From: an uncultured Bacilli bacterium
Lineage (GTDB): Bacteria > Bacillota_I > Bacilli_A > RF39 > UBA660
Length of the DNA stretch: 13,264 nt
Assembly: GCA_910587775.1 (NCBI GenBank)
Contig: CAJUNF010000031.1
Span: 1 to 13,264, forward strand
Reading direction: 5' to 3'
The stretch's first letter is position 1, and every line of letters begins with the position of its first letter. Both the position numbers and the translations under genes were made by a program. Below are positions 6,708 to 13,264 of this stretch, piece after piece. The notes beneath the pieces are model-generated. The model was given only the letters and a program-made list of their open reading frames with translations. It was not told the DNA's origin and made no database searches.

Positions 6708-8021
6708 ATTATTTTCTCCTCTTCTTTTTTGATTTAAGTGTATCTGTATATTTGATACATTTTTCACATTATAATAATGATTTATATTTTTTTCTTTCAT
6801 ATACATTCTCATCAACCATCCAATTAGATTATAATTATCAGTTAACTTTAATAAATTATGAAAGACAATATCATAAAGATATATAGTTTGATCATTGATA
6901 TTTATTCTTTGTCCTAAAAGATGTTTTAACTCTTCTAAACATTCAGACATTACTATTAAAGTTTCTTTCGGAATAATATTTACAATAAATCTTTTATCTG
7001 ATTCTCCCGCAATAATTACTTCAATATTATGTTCCACTCTTGAATGTTTTTCTAAATATTCGATTAAAATATTTTCATAAGTACTTTTTTCTTCATTTAA
7101 TATATCATCATAAATTGGCATGTTACTTTTTTCTAAACTTTCAATGGTAGTATTTCCATTTAAAAATAAATATTTTTGATTATATTTTGAAAATCCTAGT
7201 GGAATTAAAGAATATACAAAACGACATTTTGGACACACCCAAGAATTTACTTTATAATTCCAAAAATCATTTTTCTTTCTAACTGTATCTGCTGTAGTTC
7301 CTTTTAAAAAAGAATAATCAAAGCAGTTTTTAGAATTTAATAAATCTCCGCATTCTTCACAACAGAAGTTTCCTTCTTTGTTAGAGACTAAATACTCTTT
7401 TAATGGTTCTTCAAAAGTTTTCTTATGAATTTCTTTCATATTTTTTGCTACATTATTTCTATTTAAAAAACTAACGGAATCCCAAAATTTATTAATCCTT
7501 CGATAAGCTATTTCTCTAAAAAATAAAATCTGAAAAACTTCTTTTTGTTCTAATACTTCAATTATTTTTTCTAGTATATTTAAAATTGTCTCTTGTGATT
7601 TTTCATTTTTTATTAAAAAGATAAGTTGATATAAATCTAATAAATTCGTATTTTCTTTTTTTAATACTTCAAAGGCTTTTTTGTAGCTATTTGCTTCTAA
7701 TTCATTCAAAGTAGCATTTAATTCTTTTATTTCTTCTTTAGTTAATTCTCTTTCTTTTAAGTCTTTCTGTATTCTTTTTAAGACTTTTAAAAATCGTGGA
7801 AGTTTCCCACTTTTTTCTTCTAAACTGTTAGTTGTATTGATAAATAATTCTGTCAAATCTGTTTTTAGTAAGTATTCTTTATTTACCAAAAGTACATTTT
7901 TATCTTCATTAAAATGCCACATTCCATTAGAATTAGAATCTTTTTTTAACATTTTTAATAATCCTAATATTCCAGCATTAGCAAAAAATGAACCTAGTTC
8001 AAAGGAAATAAATTCACTCAT
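6381..8021 (-). CDS. cas8b: Cascade large subunit Cas8b (Cst1 / CXXC-CXXC family)
   Basis: Cas8b is the large subunit that recognises the PAM, opens the target and recruits Cas3. It has 546 residues. The diagnostic feature is the paired zinc-binding motif, C221-x2-C224 and C263-PK-C266, typical of the Cst1 'CXXC-CXXC' Cas8 group. A C220 lies next to the first pair. The N-terminal region (about 70-200) is lysine/glutamate-rich and helical. The C-terminal part (about 439-530) is a helical segment resembling a small-subunit domain and may also be made separately (see the internal start at 6707). The start overlaps the cas6 stop in ATGA (8018-8021), with AGGAAGTG just upstream. The last about 15 residues are a charged, Asn/Glu-rich tail. 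Cas8 proteins diverge fast, so the assignment rests on the CXXC pair plus position between cas6 and cas7. Confidence 0.93.
   Translation of the reverse strand: MSEFISFELGSFFANAGILGLLKMLKKDSNSNGMWHFNEDKNVLLVNKEYLLKTDLTELFINTTNSLEEKSGKLPRFLKVLKRIQKDLKERELTKEEIKELNATLNELEANSYKKAFEVLKKENTNLLDLYQLIFLIKNEKSQETILNILEKIIEVLEQKEVFQILFFREIAYRRINKFWDSVSFLNRNNVAKNMKEIHKKTFEEPLKEYLVSNKEGNFCCEECGDLLNSKNCFDYSFLKGTTADTVRKKNDFWNYKVNSWVCPKCRFVYSLIPLGFSKYNQKYLFLNGNTTIESLEKSNMPIYDDILNEEKSTYENILIEYLEKHSRVEHNIEVIIAGESDKRFIVNIIPKETLIVMSECLEELKHLLGQRININDQTIYLYDIVFHNLLKLTDNYNLIGWLMRMYMKEKNINHYYNVKNVSNIQIHLNQKRRGENNLEKEIWVLRNLGKQLHKKILEIKNTKDDDAVNSLAYKLENAARMNDAIGFSSILMRACMSYKVQLPIILLKGLENRNDFQDLAYAYLFGLLAPTKENKDGNESNEGEN
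6716..6720 (-). promoter_or_regulatory. Internal ribosome binding site in cas8b
   Basis: AGGAG, within AAGAAGAGGAG on the minus strand, lies 8 nt before the TTG at 6705-6707. It is stronger than the sites preceding cas5 or cas2 and sits inside coding sequence, where no start would otherwise be expected. It supports the internal Cas11 call. Confidence 0.5.
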
Positions 8022-8776
8022 TTTGAATCACTTCCTAAAATTTGAAATGCTCCACATCCTGAAGATCGTAACACTCCAATTCCTGCAGTATATAAAAATT
8101 CTAGCAATTCTTTATCTCCTTTTAAAATAAAGCTTCCTACTGTTACTGGAAAATTGATGGAATATAATGAGATTATAGTCTTTTTTAAGTTAACAGGAAT
8201 TAGTTCAAAATTCTCAAAATTAAAATTGTGTCCTAATTTTATCGTTGTATTTTTGATATTTTCTTTTAAAATTTCTTGGAATTCTTCATCTTCGCAAGAG
8301 TAATACCATACCTTATTTTCTTCTTTATTGATTTGTTTTTTTACTACTAAAGGACTTAGCATTTTTACAAACCATGTTGTTTTACTATTTGTGCTCATAG
8401 TTTTTAAATTTTTTAGTTTTACATCAATAATTTTTGCTTGGTTAAGATTCATTTTATATATACTCTTTGAATCTAAGCTTTCAATGAAAGCATTGTATAT
8501 TTCAAATAATTCTAATGAGTTAAAATCTCTAATACACATAGTTACTATGTTGTTATCTATTAACACTTTTTCTTTTTCAAAAGTAGGATTTGATAATTTA
8601 ACATAAAAACAGAAATTTTTGACTTTTGCATCTTTTTTTCCAAATAAATCTTTGTATTTTTCTTTATTTCTTTCAAATAATGTTGCTTTTAAAAATGCAT
8701 AAAATGTTGTGTAGTAATCCTTCGGTAAATATTGTTGATCTAAATGAAAAGTTATTTGTAGTTCTAATTTATTCAT
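8018..8776 (-). CDS. cas6: CRISPR pre-crRNA endoribonuclease Cas6
   Basis: Cas6 cuts the array transcript in each repeat to release crRNAs. The 252-residue product has two ferredoxin-like halves and ends in the glycine-rich loop GIGVLRSSGCGAF (232-244), the hallmark of the family. The N-terminal part reads QQYLPKDYYTTFYAFLK (14-30), matching the LPxxY and helix-1 region. The catalytic histidine often found around residue 35-45 is not present: the only histidines are H11 and H183, so cleavage would rely on other residues such as the tyrosines or lysines. It is the first gene of the operon: AAGGAGG is 4 nt before the ATG and a promoter lies just upstream. Its stop overlaps the cas8b start (ATGA). 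Start and family are well supported; the catalytic residues are not. Confidence 0.94.
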   Translation of the reverse strand: MNKLELQITFHLDQQYLPKDYYTTFYAFLKATLFERNKEKYKDLFGKKDAKVKNFCFYVKLSNPTFEKEKVLIDNNIVTMCIRDFNSLELFEIYNAFIESLDSKSIYKMNLNQAKIIDVKLKNLKTMSTNSKTTWFVKMLSPLVVKKQINKEENKVWYYSCEDEEFQEILKENIKNTTIKLGHNFNFENFELIPVNLKKTIISLYSINFPVTVGSFILKGDKELLEFLYTAGIGVLRSSGCGAFQILGSDSK

Positions 8777-8793
8777 TTTTCCTCCTTTATGCT

Positions 8794-8822
8794 ATAATAA
8801 TTTCTTTTCTATCATTTTTCAA
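8794..8822 (-). promoter_or_regulatory. Sigma-A-type promoter of the cas operon
   Basis: On the minus strand, TTGAAA (8817-8822) and TATTAT (8794-8799) are separated by exactly 17 nt; each matches five of six consensus bases. Transcription would start near 8787, giving an untranslated leader of only about 10 nt that is little more than the AAGGAGG ribosome site. No other promoter is evident before the overlapping cas genes. Confidence 0.6.
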
Positions 8823-8886
8823 CAAAAAAGTAAGAAAATGGTGTTATTCTGACAAATTTCTGTTTAAGAGATCATTTTAGGGAAAT

Positions 8887-8921
8887 TAAATAAAAAATAG
8901 ATATGTTTTCACCTATCTATT
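8887..8921 (-). terminator. Terminator of the ABC exporter operon, overlapping the stop codon
   Basis: On the minus strand AATAGATA (8914-8921) pairs with TATCTATT (8896-8903) around a 10-nt loop, followed by TTTTATTTAA. The stem begins inside the final codons of the ABC gene and contains its TAG stop (8917-8919). The stem is all A/T but for one G-C pair, so it may be moderate in strength. Confidence 0.55.
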
Positions 8922-10731
8922 CTATTTCTTCAAATTGACTATTGTAAAGTTCTGCATAAAAACCATTTTGATTTATTAATTCTTCATGATTTCCAACTTC
9001 TACAATGTCTCCTTCTTTCATAACTAAAATTAAATCTGCATTTTTAATCGTTGATAAACGATGAGCAATAATAAATGAAGTTCTTCCTTTCATTAATTCA
9101 TCCATTGCTTTTTGAATTAAAACTTCTGTTCTAGTATCTACATTACTAGTTGCTTCATCTAAAATCATAACTTTAGGATCAGCAAGTATTGCTCGTGCAA
9201 TTGTTAATAATTGTTTTTGACCTCCAGATACATTATTTGTTTCTTCATTTAAAATCATGTTATAAGCTTCTGGTAAAGTTTGAATGAAATGATGCACATG
9301 TGCTGTTTTAGATGCTTCAATTACTTCATCATCTGTTGCATTTAATTTTCCATATCGTAAATTTTCCATAATAGTACCACTAAATAACCAAGTATCTTGT
9401 AATACCATTCCGAAGATATTTCTTAAATCGCTTCTTTTAAATTCGTTGATATTGTGACCATCTATTAAAATTTCACCTTCATGTACAGTATAAAAACGCA
9501 TTAATAGTTTAATCATTGTCGTTTTTCCTGCACCCGTTGGTCCTACAATTGCAATTTTTTGACCAGACTTTACTTTTGCATTAAAATCTTTGATAATTAT
9601 TTTATCTTTATTATATCCAAACTTTACATGTTTAAATTCAATGTTTCCTTTGATATTTTCTATTGGAACTTCTAGACTACCTTTATCTTCTTCCTCAGTT
9701 TCTTCTAAAAATTCAAATATTCTTTCTGCTGCAGCTATCATAGATTGAATTTGATTCATTACTTGTGCAAGACGTGCAATTGGTTGTGTAAAATTCTTTG
9801 AATATTGTATAAAAGATTGAATATTACCTACAGTGATTCTTCCTTTTGCACAAAAATATGCTCCAACAATCGCAATTATTGCATAATTTAAATTTCCAAT
9901 AAAGTTCATTATGGGATGCATTAATCCAGATAAAAATTGACTTTTCCATCCAGCTTCATAAAGCTTTTTGTTTTCTTTTTCAAATTCCCCTATTAGTTTT
10001 TCTTCAGCATTAAAAGCTTTAACAACCGCATGACCTCCTAGCATTTCTTCTACTTCTCCATCTACAGTTGCTAAATACTTTTGTTGATTTTGAAAGTATT
10101 TTTGGCTTCGTTTCATGACCATCACTACAAAAATTGATGCAATTGGTAAAACTAAAGCAGTTAATATTGCTAGACTTATATTGATTGTACACATCATAAT
10201 GAATATTCCAATTACAGTTACTATAGAAGTTACTAATTCTGTTGCACTTCCATTTAAGCTTTGTTGTAAAGTATCTACATCATTTGTAATAACAGATAAT
10301 GTTTCACCTGTTGTTTTGGAATCAAAGTAACGCATTGGCAATTTTTTTATTTTTTCAGATATTTCTTTTCTTAAACGATATGTTGTCTTTTTGCTGATTC
10401 CAGACATTACCCAGGATTCAATGTATGAAAATATAGCGCTTAAAATATACAAGCCCAATAAAAATAACAATATTTTAGAAATAGCAGTAAAGTCTATTCC
10501 ACCTGATCCATTAATTTTAGCAATTAATCCCGTATATAATTCTTGTGTTGCGTTTCCTAAAATTTTAGGTCCAGCGATAGAAAAAATTGTACTTGCTATC
10601 GCAACAATAAAAACAATAATCATGCCGATTTTATAACTTCCAACATAATTTATTAATTTTCTTAATGTTCCTTTAAAATCTTTTGCTTTTTCTATAGATA
10701 CTCCAGGAGGCCCCATTTTTTTCTTAACCAT
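8917..10731 (-). CDS. ABC exporter subunit with canonical ATPase (permease-ATPase fusion)
   Basis: This is the second half of a heterodimeric ABC exporter. It is about 604 residues: a six-helix exporter membrane domain (about 30-330) followed by the ATPase domain. Counting from the ATG at 10729-10731, Walker A GPTGAGKTT is at 397-405, the Q-loop Gln is 445, signature VSGGQ is 501-505, Walker B VMILDEATSNVD is 521-532 with catalytic E526, and the H-loop His is 557 (IIAHRLST). All catalytic residues are canonical. An ATG three codons upstream (10740) also exists but abuts AAGGAGG (10741-10747) with no gap, whereas 10731 is 9 nt away, so it is preferred. It overlaps the upstream subunit by 8 nt. 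The substrate cannot be read from sequence; multidrug or lipid-like export is the family norm. Confidence 0.92.
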   Translation of the reverse strand: MVKKKMGPPGVSIEKAKDFKGTLRKLINYVGSYKIGMIIVFIVAIASTIFSIAGPKILGNATQELYTGLIAKINGSGGIDFTAISKILLFLLGLYILSAIFSYIESWVMSGISKKTTYRLRKEISEKIKKLPMRYFDSKTTGETLSVITNDVDTLQQSLNGSATELVTSIVTVIGIFIMMCTINISLAILTALVLPIASIFVVMVMKRSQKYFQNQQKYLATVDGEVEEMLGGHAVVKAFNAEEKLIGEFEKENKKLYEAGWKSQFLSGLMHPIMNFIGNLNYAIIAIVGAYFCAKGRITVGNIQSFIQYSKNFTQPIARLAQVMNQIQSMIAAAERIFEFLEETEEEDKGSLEVPIENIKGNIEFKHVKFGYNKDKIIIKDFNAKVKSGQKIAIVGPTGAGKTTMIKLLMRFYTVHEGEILIDGHNINEFKRSDLRNIFGMVLQDTWLFSGTIMENLRYGKLNATDDEVIEASKTAHVHHFIQTLPEAYNMILNEETNNVSGGQKQLLTIARAILADPKVMILDEATSNVDTRTEVLIQKAMDELMKGRTSFIIAHRLSTIKNADLILVMKEGDIVEVGNHEELINQNGFYAELYNSQFEEIE

Positions 10732-12937
10732 GTAACTCATCCTCCTTTAATTGCGATAAAGCAATCTCTTTATAAATTTCACATGTTTTTAATAATTCTT
10801 CATGTGTTCCTTTTCCAACAATATTACCTTTATCTAAAACTATAATTTGATCAGCATGCATTATTGTACTGATTCTTTGAGCAACTATGAATATTGTAGC
10901 ATTTGCTGTTTCTTCACTTAAAGCTTTTCTTAAGCTTATATCTGTTTTGTAATCTAATGCCGAAAAAGAATCATCAAAAATATAAATTTCAGGATTAGTA
11001 GCTATCGCTCTTGCAATAGATAGTCTTTGTCTTTGTCCCCCAGAGACATTTGTGCCACCTTGACTTATCTCACTTTCATATCCATCTTCTTTTGCTTCAA
11101 TAAATTCAGTAGCTTGTGCAATGTGAGCTGATTTTTTCATATTCTCATCGCTTTTATCCTCTGCTCCAAATAATATATTAGAACGAATAGTACCACTAAA
11201 TAAATTTCCTTTTTGGGGAACATATCCAATTTTTTCACGTAAATCATAAGTATTAACATTACGTATATCTGTCCCAGCAATCAAAATTTTTCCACCAGTT
11301 ACATCAAAGAAACGAGGAATTAAATTAACTAATGTTGATTTACCAGATCCAGTTGAGCCAATAAATGCAGTTGTAGTTCCTGGTTTAGCTACAAAACTAA
11401 TATCTTCTAAAACATCTTCTTCTGCATCGGGATATCTAAAATAAACATCTTTAAATTCTACGATTCCCTTTTTTTCAATATTAAACTTTTCTGGATTTTT
11501 TGTTTCTTGAATTGAATTTTCTTTTCCTAAAACTTCACCTATTCTTTTTACAGATACCCATGCTCTTGGTAAAGCAATTGATACCATTGATAACATTAAA
11601 AAGGACATAATTACTTGCATTGTATAAGTAATAAAAGCCATTAAAGTTCCTACTTGAAGTGTTCCAAAATCGACTTGTTTTGCACCTACCCAGATAATTA
11701 ATATTGCTACTCCATTCATAATAAAACTCATAGTTGGCATCATAATTCCCATAATGCGATTACAAAATAAATTTACTTTAGAAAGTTCTTGATTTGCTTC
11801 ATCAAAACGTTTTTCTTCGTGACGCTCTGTACTAAATGCTCGAATTACTGGTATTCCAGTAAGTATTTCACGAGAAACTAAATTTAATTTATCGACTAAT
11901 TTTTGAATTAATTTAAATTTTGGCATTGCAAAAGTAAATAAAATTAAAACAATTAACATAATTAATCCAATTGCTAAAGCTATGACCCAATTCATAGAAT
12001 TTCCCATAACTTTTAATAGTGCTCCTATTCCTAAAATAGGACTATAAACAACAATTCGTAAAAGCATTACAAAAAGCATTTGAATTTGCTGTATATCATT
12101 AGTGCTTCTTGTAATTAAACTAGCTGTACTAAATTCAGTAAATTCTTTGTTTGAAAAACTCATGATTTTTGTAACAACTTTGTTTCTTAACAGGTAAGAA
12201 AACTTTGCTGCTGTTCGACTAGCTATATACCCAATTAAAATAGCTACTAACATAATTAAAGCAGCAATACTAATCATAATTAATCCATTATAAATAATAT
12301 ATTCCATTTGTAAATTATCTAAATTTATTCCAATTTTTTGATATTCTTTTTTTATAGATTCAATAGCTAATTGTTCTATCATAGAATTTTCATAATTATC
12401 TAATTGGTTATTAAAATTATTTATAATTTGTGTTTTTATTTCTTGATCTAAAGTACTAAATACTTCTAAATTACTTTTTCCTGGAATTTGAGGGAGATTC
12501 GTCATCATAGACATTTGACTATCTTTATTTGTAAAAACTTCAAGAAATAAAAATATTCTTGCAAACAAGTTTTCATTTTCTTTTTCTTGCTCTTTCGTTA
12601 TTTTTTTTCTAAAATATAATTCTTCCTGTTCAAGCAAAGGATATTTTTTTAGGTACTTTTTTTGATCTTTTGTAGGAAATGAAGTTAATGTTTTTTTCTC
12701 ATAAAGATCTATAATTTCCTCTTTATTTTCTACTAATGTAAGCATGTTATTATATGTATCTTTTGATAATACATTAGGAATGGTGCTGTCAATTCCTTTT
12801 TCTTGAATTCCTATATTAATGATATTAGCTGTATAATCAGGTAGCGATAAATCACACATTGCCTGTATCCAAAGCAAAACAATTACACATAATATAGGAA
12901 CTGTAAATTTTTTCAAAATACTTCCAATTTGTTTCAT
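10724..12937 (-). CDS. ABC exporter subunit with degenerate ATPase and large external insertion
   Basis: This is the first gene of the exporter operon, 737 residues. One membrane helix near 12-28 is followed by an insertion of about 185 residues (30-215) that is charged and helical and predicted to lie outside the membrane. Five more helices follow (first at about 218-238), then the ATPase domain. Walker A GSTGSGKST is at 527-535, the Q-loop Gln is 575 and signature VSGGQ is 631-635. Walker B reads IYIFDDSFSALD (651-662), so the catalytic Glu is Asp656, and the H-loop reads IVAQRIS with Gln687 in place of His. Such a degenerate site paired with a normal partner is typical of heterodimeric exporters of the BmrC/BmrD type. 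AAGGA lies 7 nt before the ATG and a near-consensus promoter upstream. Long external insertions occur in Bacillota homologues. The substrate is unknown. Confidence 0.92.
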   Translation of the reverse strand: MKQIGSILKKFTVPILCVIVLLWIQAMCDLSLPDYTANIINIGIQEKGIDSTIPNVLSKDTYNNMLTLVENKEEIIDLYEKKTLTSFPTKDQKKYLKKYPLLEQEELYFRKKITKEQEKENENLFARIFLFLEVFTNKDSQMSMMTNLPQIPGKSNLEVFSTLDQEIKTQIINNFNNQLDNYENSMIEQLAIESIKKEYQKIGINLDNLQMEYIIYNGLIMISIAALIMLVAILIGYIASRTAAKFSYLLRNKVVTKIMSFSNKEFTEFSTASLITRSTNDIQQIQMLFVMLLRIVVYSPILGIGALLKVMGNSMNWVIALAIGLIMLIVLILFTFAMPKFKLIQKLVDKLNLVSREILTGIPVIRAFSTERHEEKRFDEANQELSKVNLFCNRIMGIMMPTMSFIMNGVAILIIWVGAKQVDFGTLQVGTLMAFITYTMQVIMSFLMLSMVSIALPRAWVSVKRIGEVLGKENSIQETKNPEKFNIEKKGIVEFKDVYFRYPDAEEDVLEDISFVAKPGTTTAFIGSTGSGKSTLVNLIPRFFDVTGGKILIAGTDIRNVNTYDLREKIGYVPQKGNLFSGTIRSNILFGAEDKSDENMKKSAHIAQATEFIEAKEDGYESEISQGGTNVSGGQRQRLSIARAIATNPEIYIFDDSFSALDYKTDISLRKALSEETANATIFIVAQRISTIMHADQIIVLDKGNIVGKGTHEELLKTCEIYKEIALSQLKEDELHG

Positions 12938-12973
12938 ATCTTTTTCCTTTCTTACAAATATATATGCTTAATC

Positions 12974-13002
12974 ATTATATGTTAATTATATTGATAAGTC
13001 AA
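12974..13002 (-). promoter_or_regulatory. Near-consensus promoter of the ABC exporter operon
   Basis: On the minus strand, TTGACT (12997-13002) and a perfect TATAAT (12974-12979) are 17 nt apart, followed about 36 nt later by the ABC start codon. This is the strongest promoter in the window. Its -35 lies inside a small palindrome, ATTGA-n4-TCAAT (12990-13003), that could be a repressor site. Confidence 0.75.
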
Positions 13003-13003
13003 T
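12990..13003. promoter_or_regulatory. Possible operator palindrome on the exporter promoter
   Basis: ATTGATAAGTCAAT has perfect 5-bp arms and completely covers the -35 element. Exporter operons of this type are often controlled by MarR- or TetR-type repressors that bind AT-rich palindromes at the promoter, but no regulator gene is visible in this window. A 5-bp arm in AT-rich DNA can arise by chance. Confidence 0.3.
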
Positions 13004-13005
13004 TT

Positions 13006-13035
13006 AAAAAGAATCACTTTTTTATTTGATTCTTT
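13006..13035 (-). terminator. Terminator of the small hypothetical gene, overlapping its stop codon
   Basis: On the minus strand AAAGAATCA (13027-13035) pairs perfectly with TGATTCTTT (13008-13016), 9 bp around a 10-nt A-rich loop, within a T5 run that ends at 13006. The gene's TGA stop (13014-13016) is inside the stem. It separates this gene from the exporter promoter, whose -35 begins only 4 nt downstream. Confidence 0.65.
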
Positions 13036-13256
13036 CTTTTTTTTATTTCTACTAATTGTTCTTTTATGTCTTTCGACATATTTTTTTCTAATAATTTTAT
13101 TTCATTTAATGGAATTTGGACTTTGTAATCTTCTTTATCAGCTTCAGGAATTTCCTTATAGCAAAAGCGAAAATCACTAGTAGTCAATCCTAGATAAACT
13201 TTTTTTAAATCAAATGGTTCTATTAATAAATTTGGATAAAACAATTTATAAGACAT
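13014..13256 (-). CDS. Unrecognised small protein, possibly 5'-truncated by the window edge
   Basis: An 80-residue frame starts MSYKLFYPNLL and ends with a lysine-rich tail (KKRKNQIKK). It has no signal peptide or membrane helix. The middle (YLGLTTSDFRFCYKEI, about 21-36) looks like folded soluble protein, and residues 50-80 are charged and probably helical. I do not recognise the family. The frame remains open to the window edge, and no ribosome site is visible in the 8 nt before the ATG, so the true start may lie outside. A well-formed terminator built into its 3' end supports it being a real gene, separate from the exporter operon. It could be a distal gene of an upstream operon. Confidence 0.55.
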   Translation of the reverse strand: MSYKLFYPNLLIEPFDLKKVYLGLTTSDFRFCYKEIPEADKEDYKVQIPLNEIKLLEKNMSKDIKEQLVEIKKRKNQIKK

Positions 13257-13264
13257 ATTATAAC

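Noticed and set aside
8823..8886. Second promoter or small gene between cas6 and the exporter
   Set aside because: A TTGTCA box on the minus strand has no good -10 at the right distance, and no frame with a ribosome site fits in the gap.
1..13264. Mollicutes-type genetic code (TGA as Trp), suggested by the very low GC
   Set aside because: cas4, cas6 and the small hypothetical gene end at TGA in exactly the expected place, and TGG codes the Trp residues.

Overview
The window is very AT-rich (roughly three quarters A+T by eye). Every recognised protein gene lies on the minus strand. TGA is used as a genuine stop codon: cas6 and cas4 both end in TGA within ATGA overlaps with the next gene. Tryptophan is coded by TGG, so this is the standard bacterial code and not the Mollicutes code. 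Strong AGGAGG-type ribosome binding sites, sigma-A-like promoters, overlapping genes and the protein types all suggest a low-GC Bacillota (Firmicutes) genome, probably a compact Bacilli- or Clostridia-like one. Fusobacteria-like origin cannot be excluded from sequence alone.

Positions 1-8822 hold one complete type I-B CRISPR-Cas locus of the Tneap/Cst flavour. It reads right to left: promoter (about 8794-8822), cas6, cas8b/cst1, cas7/cst2, cas5, cas3 (HD nuclease and helicase fused), cas4, cas1, cas2, a terminator, an AT-rich leader, and an array of 11 identical 30-bp repeats with 10 spacers of 36-38 bp. The array is followed by a terminator at the left edge. Neighbouring cas genes overlap or are 1 nt apart, so they form one operon. 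Cas6 should process the crRNA, Cas8b-Cas7-Cas5 (plus a probable Cas11 translated from inside cas8b) should form Cascade, Cas3 should degrade the target, and Cas4-Cas1-Cas2 should acquire spacers. The leader lies between cas2 and the array, so the newest spacers should be those nearest cas2.

Positions 8887-12937 hold a two-gene operon for a heterodimeric ABC multidrug-type exporter. It has its own near-consensus promoter (12974-13002) and a terminator overlapping the last stop codon. The first subunit has a degenerate ATPase site and a large extracytoplasmic insertion; the second has a canonical ATPase site. Positions 13014-13256 hold the 3' part, or all, of an unrecognised small protein gene with its own terminator.

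The most interesting points are an internal Shine-Dalgarno plus TTG start inside cas8b that would yield a 108-residue Cas11 small subunit; a spacer whose reading frame looks like the N-terminus of an XRE-type phage repressor; a Cas4 in which the usual metal-binding histidine appears to be glutamate; a Cas6 without the usual N-terminal catalytic histidine; an inverted repeat in the leader 4 nt from the first repeat; and terminators folded into or against stop codons after all three transcription units.
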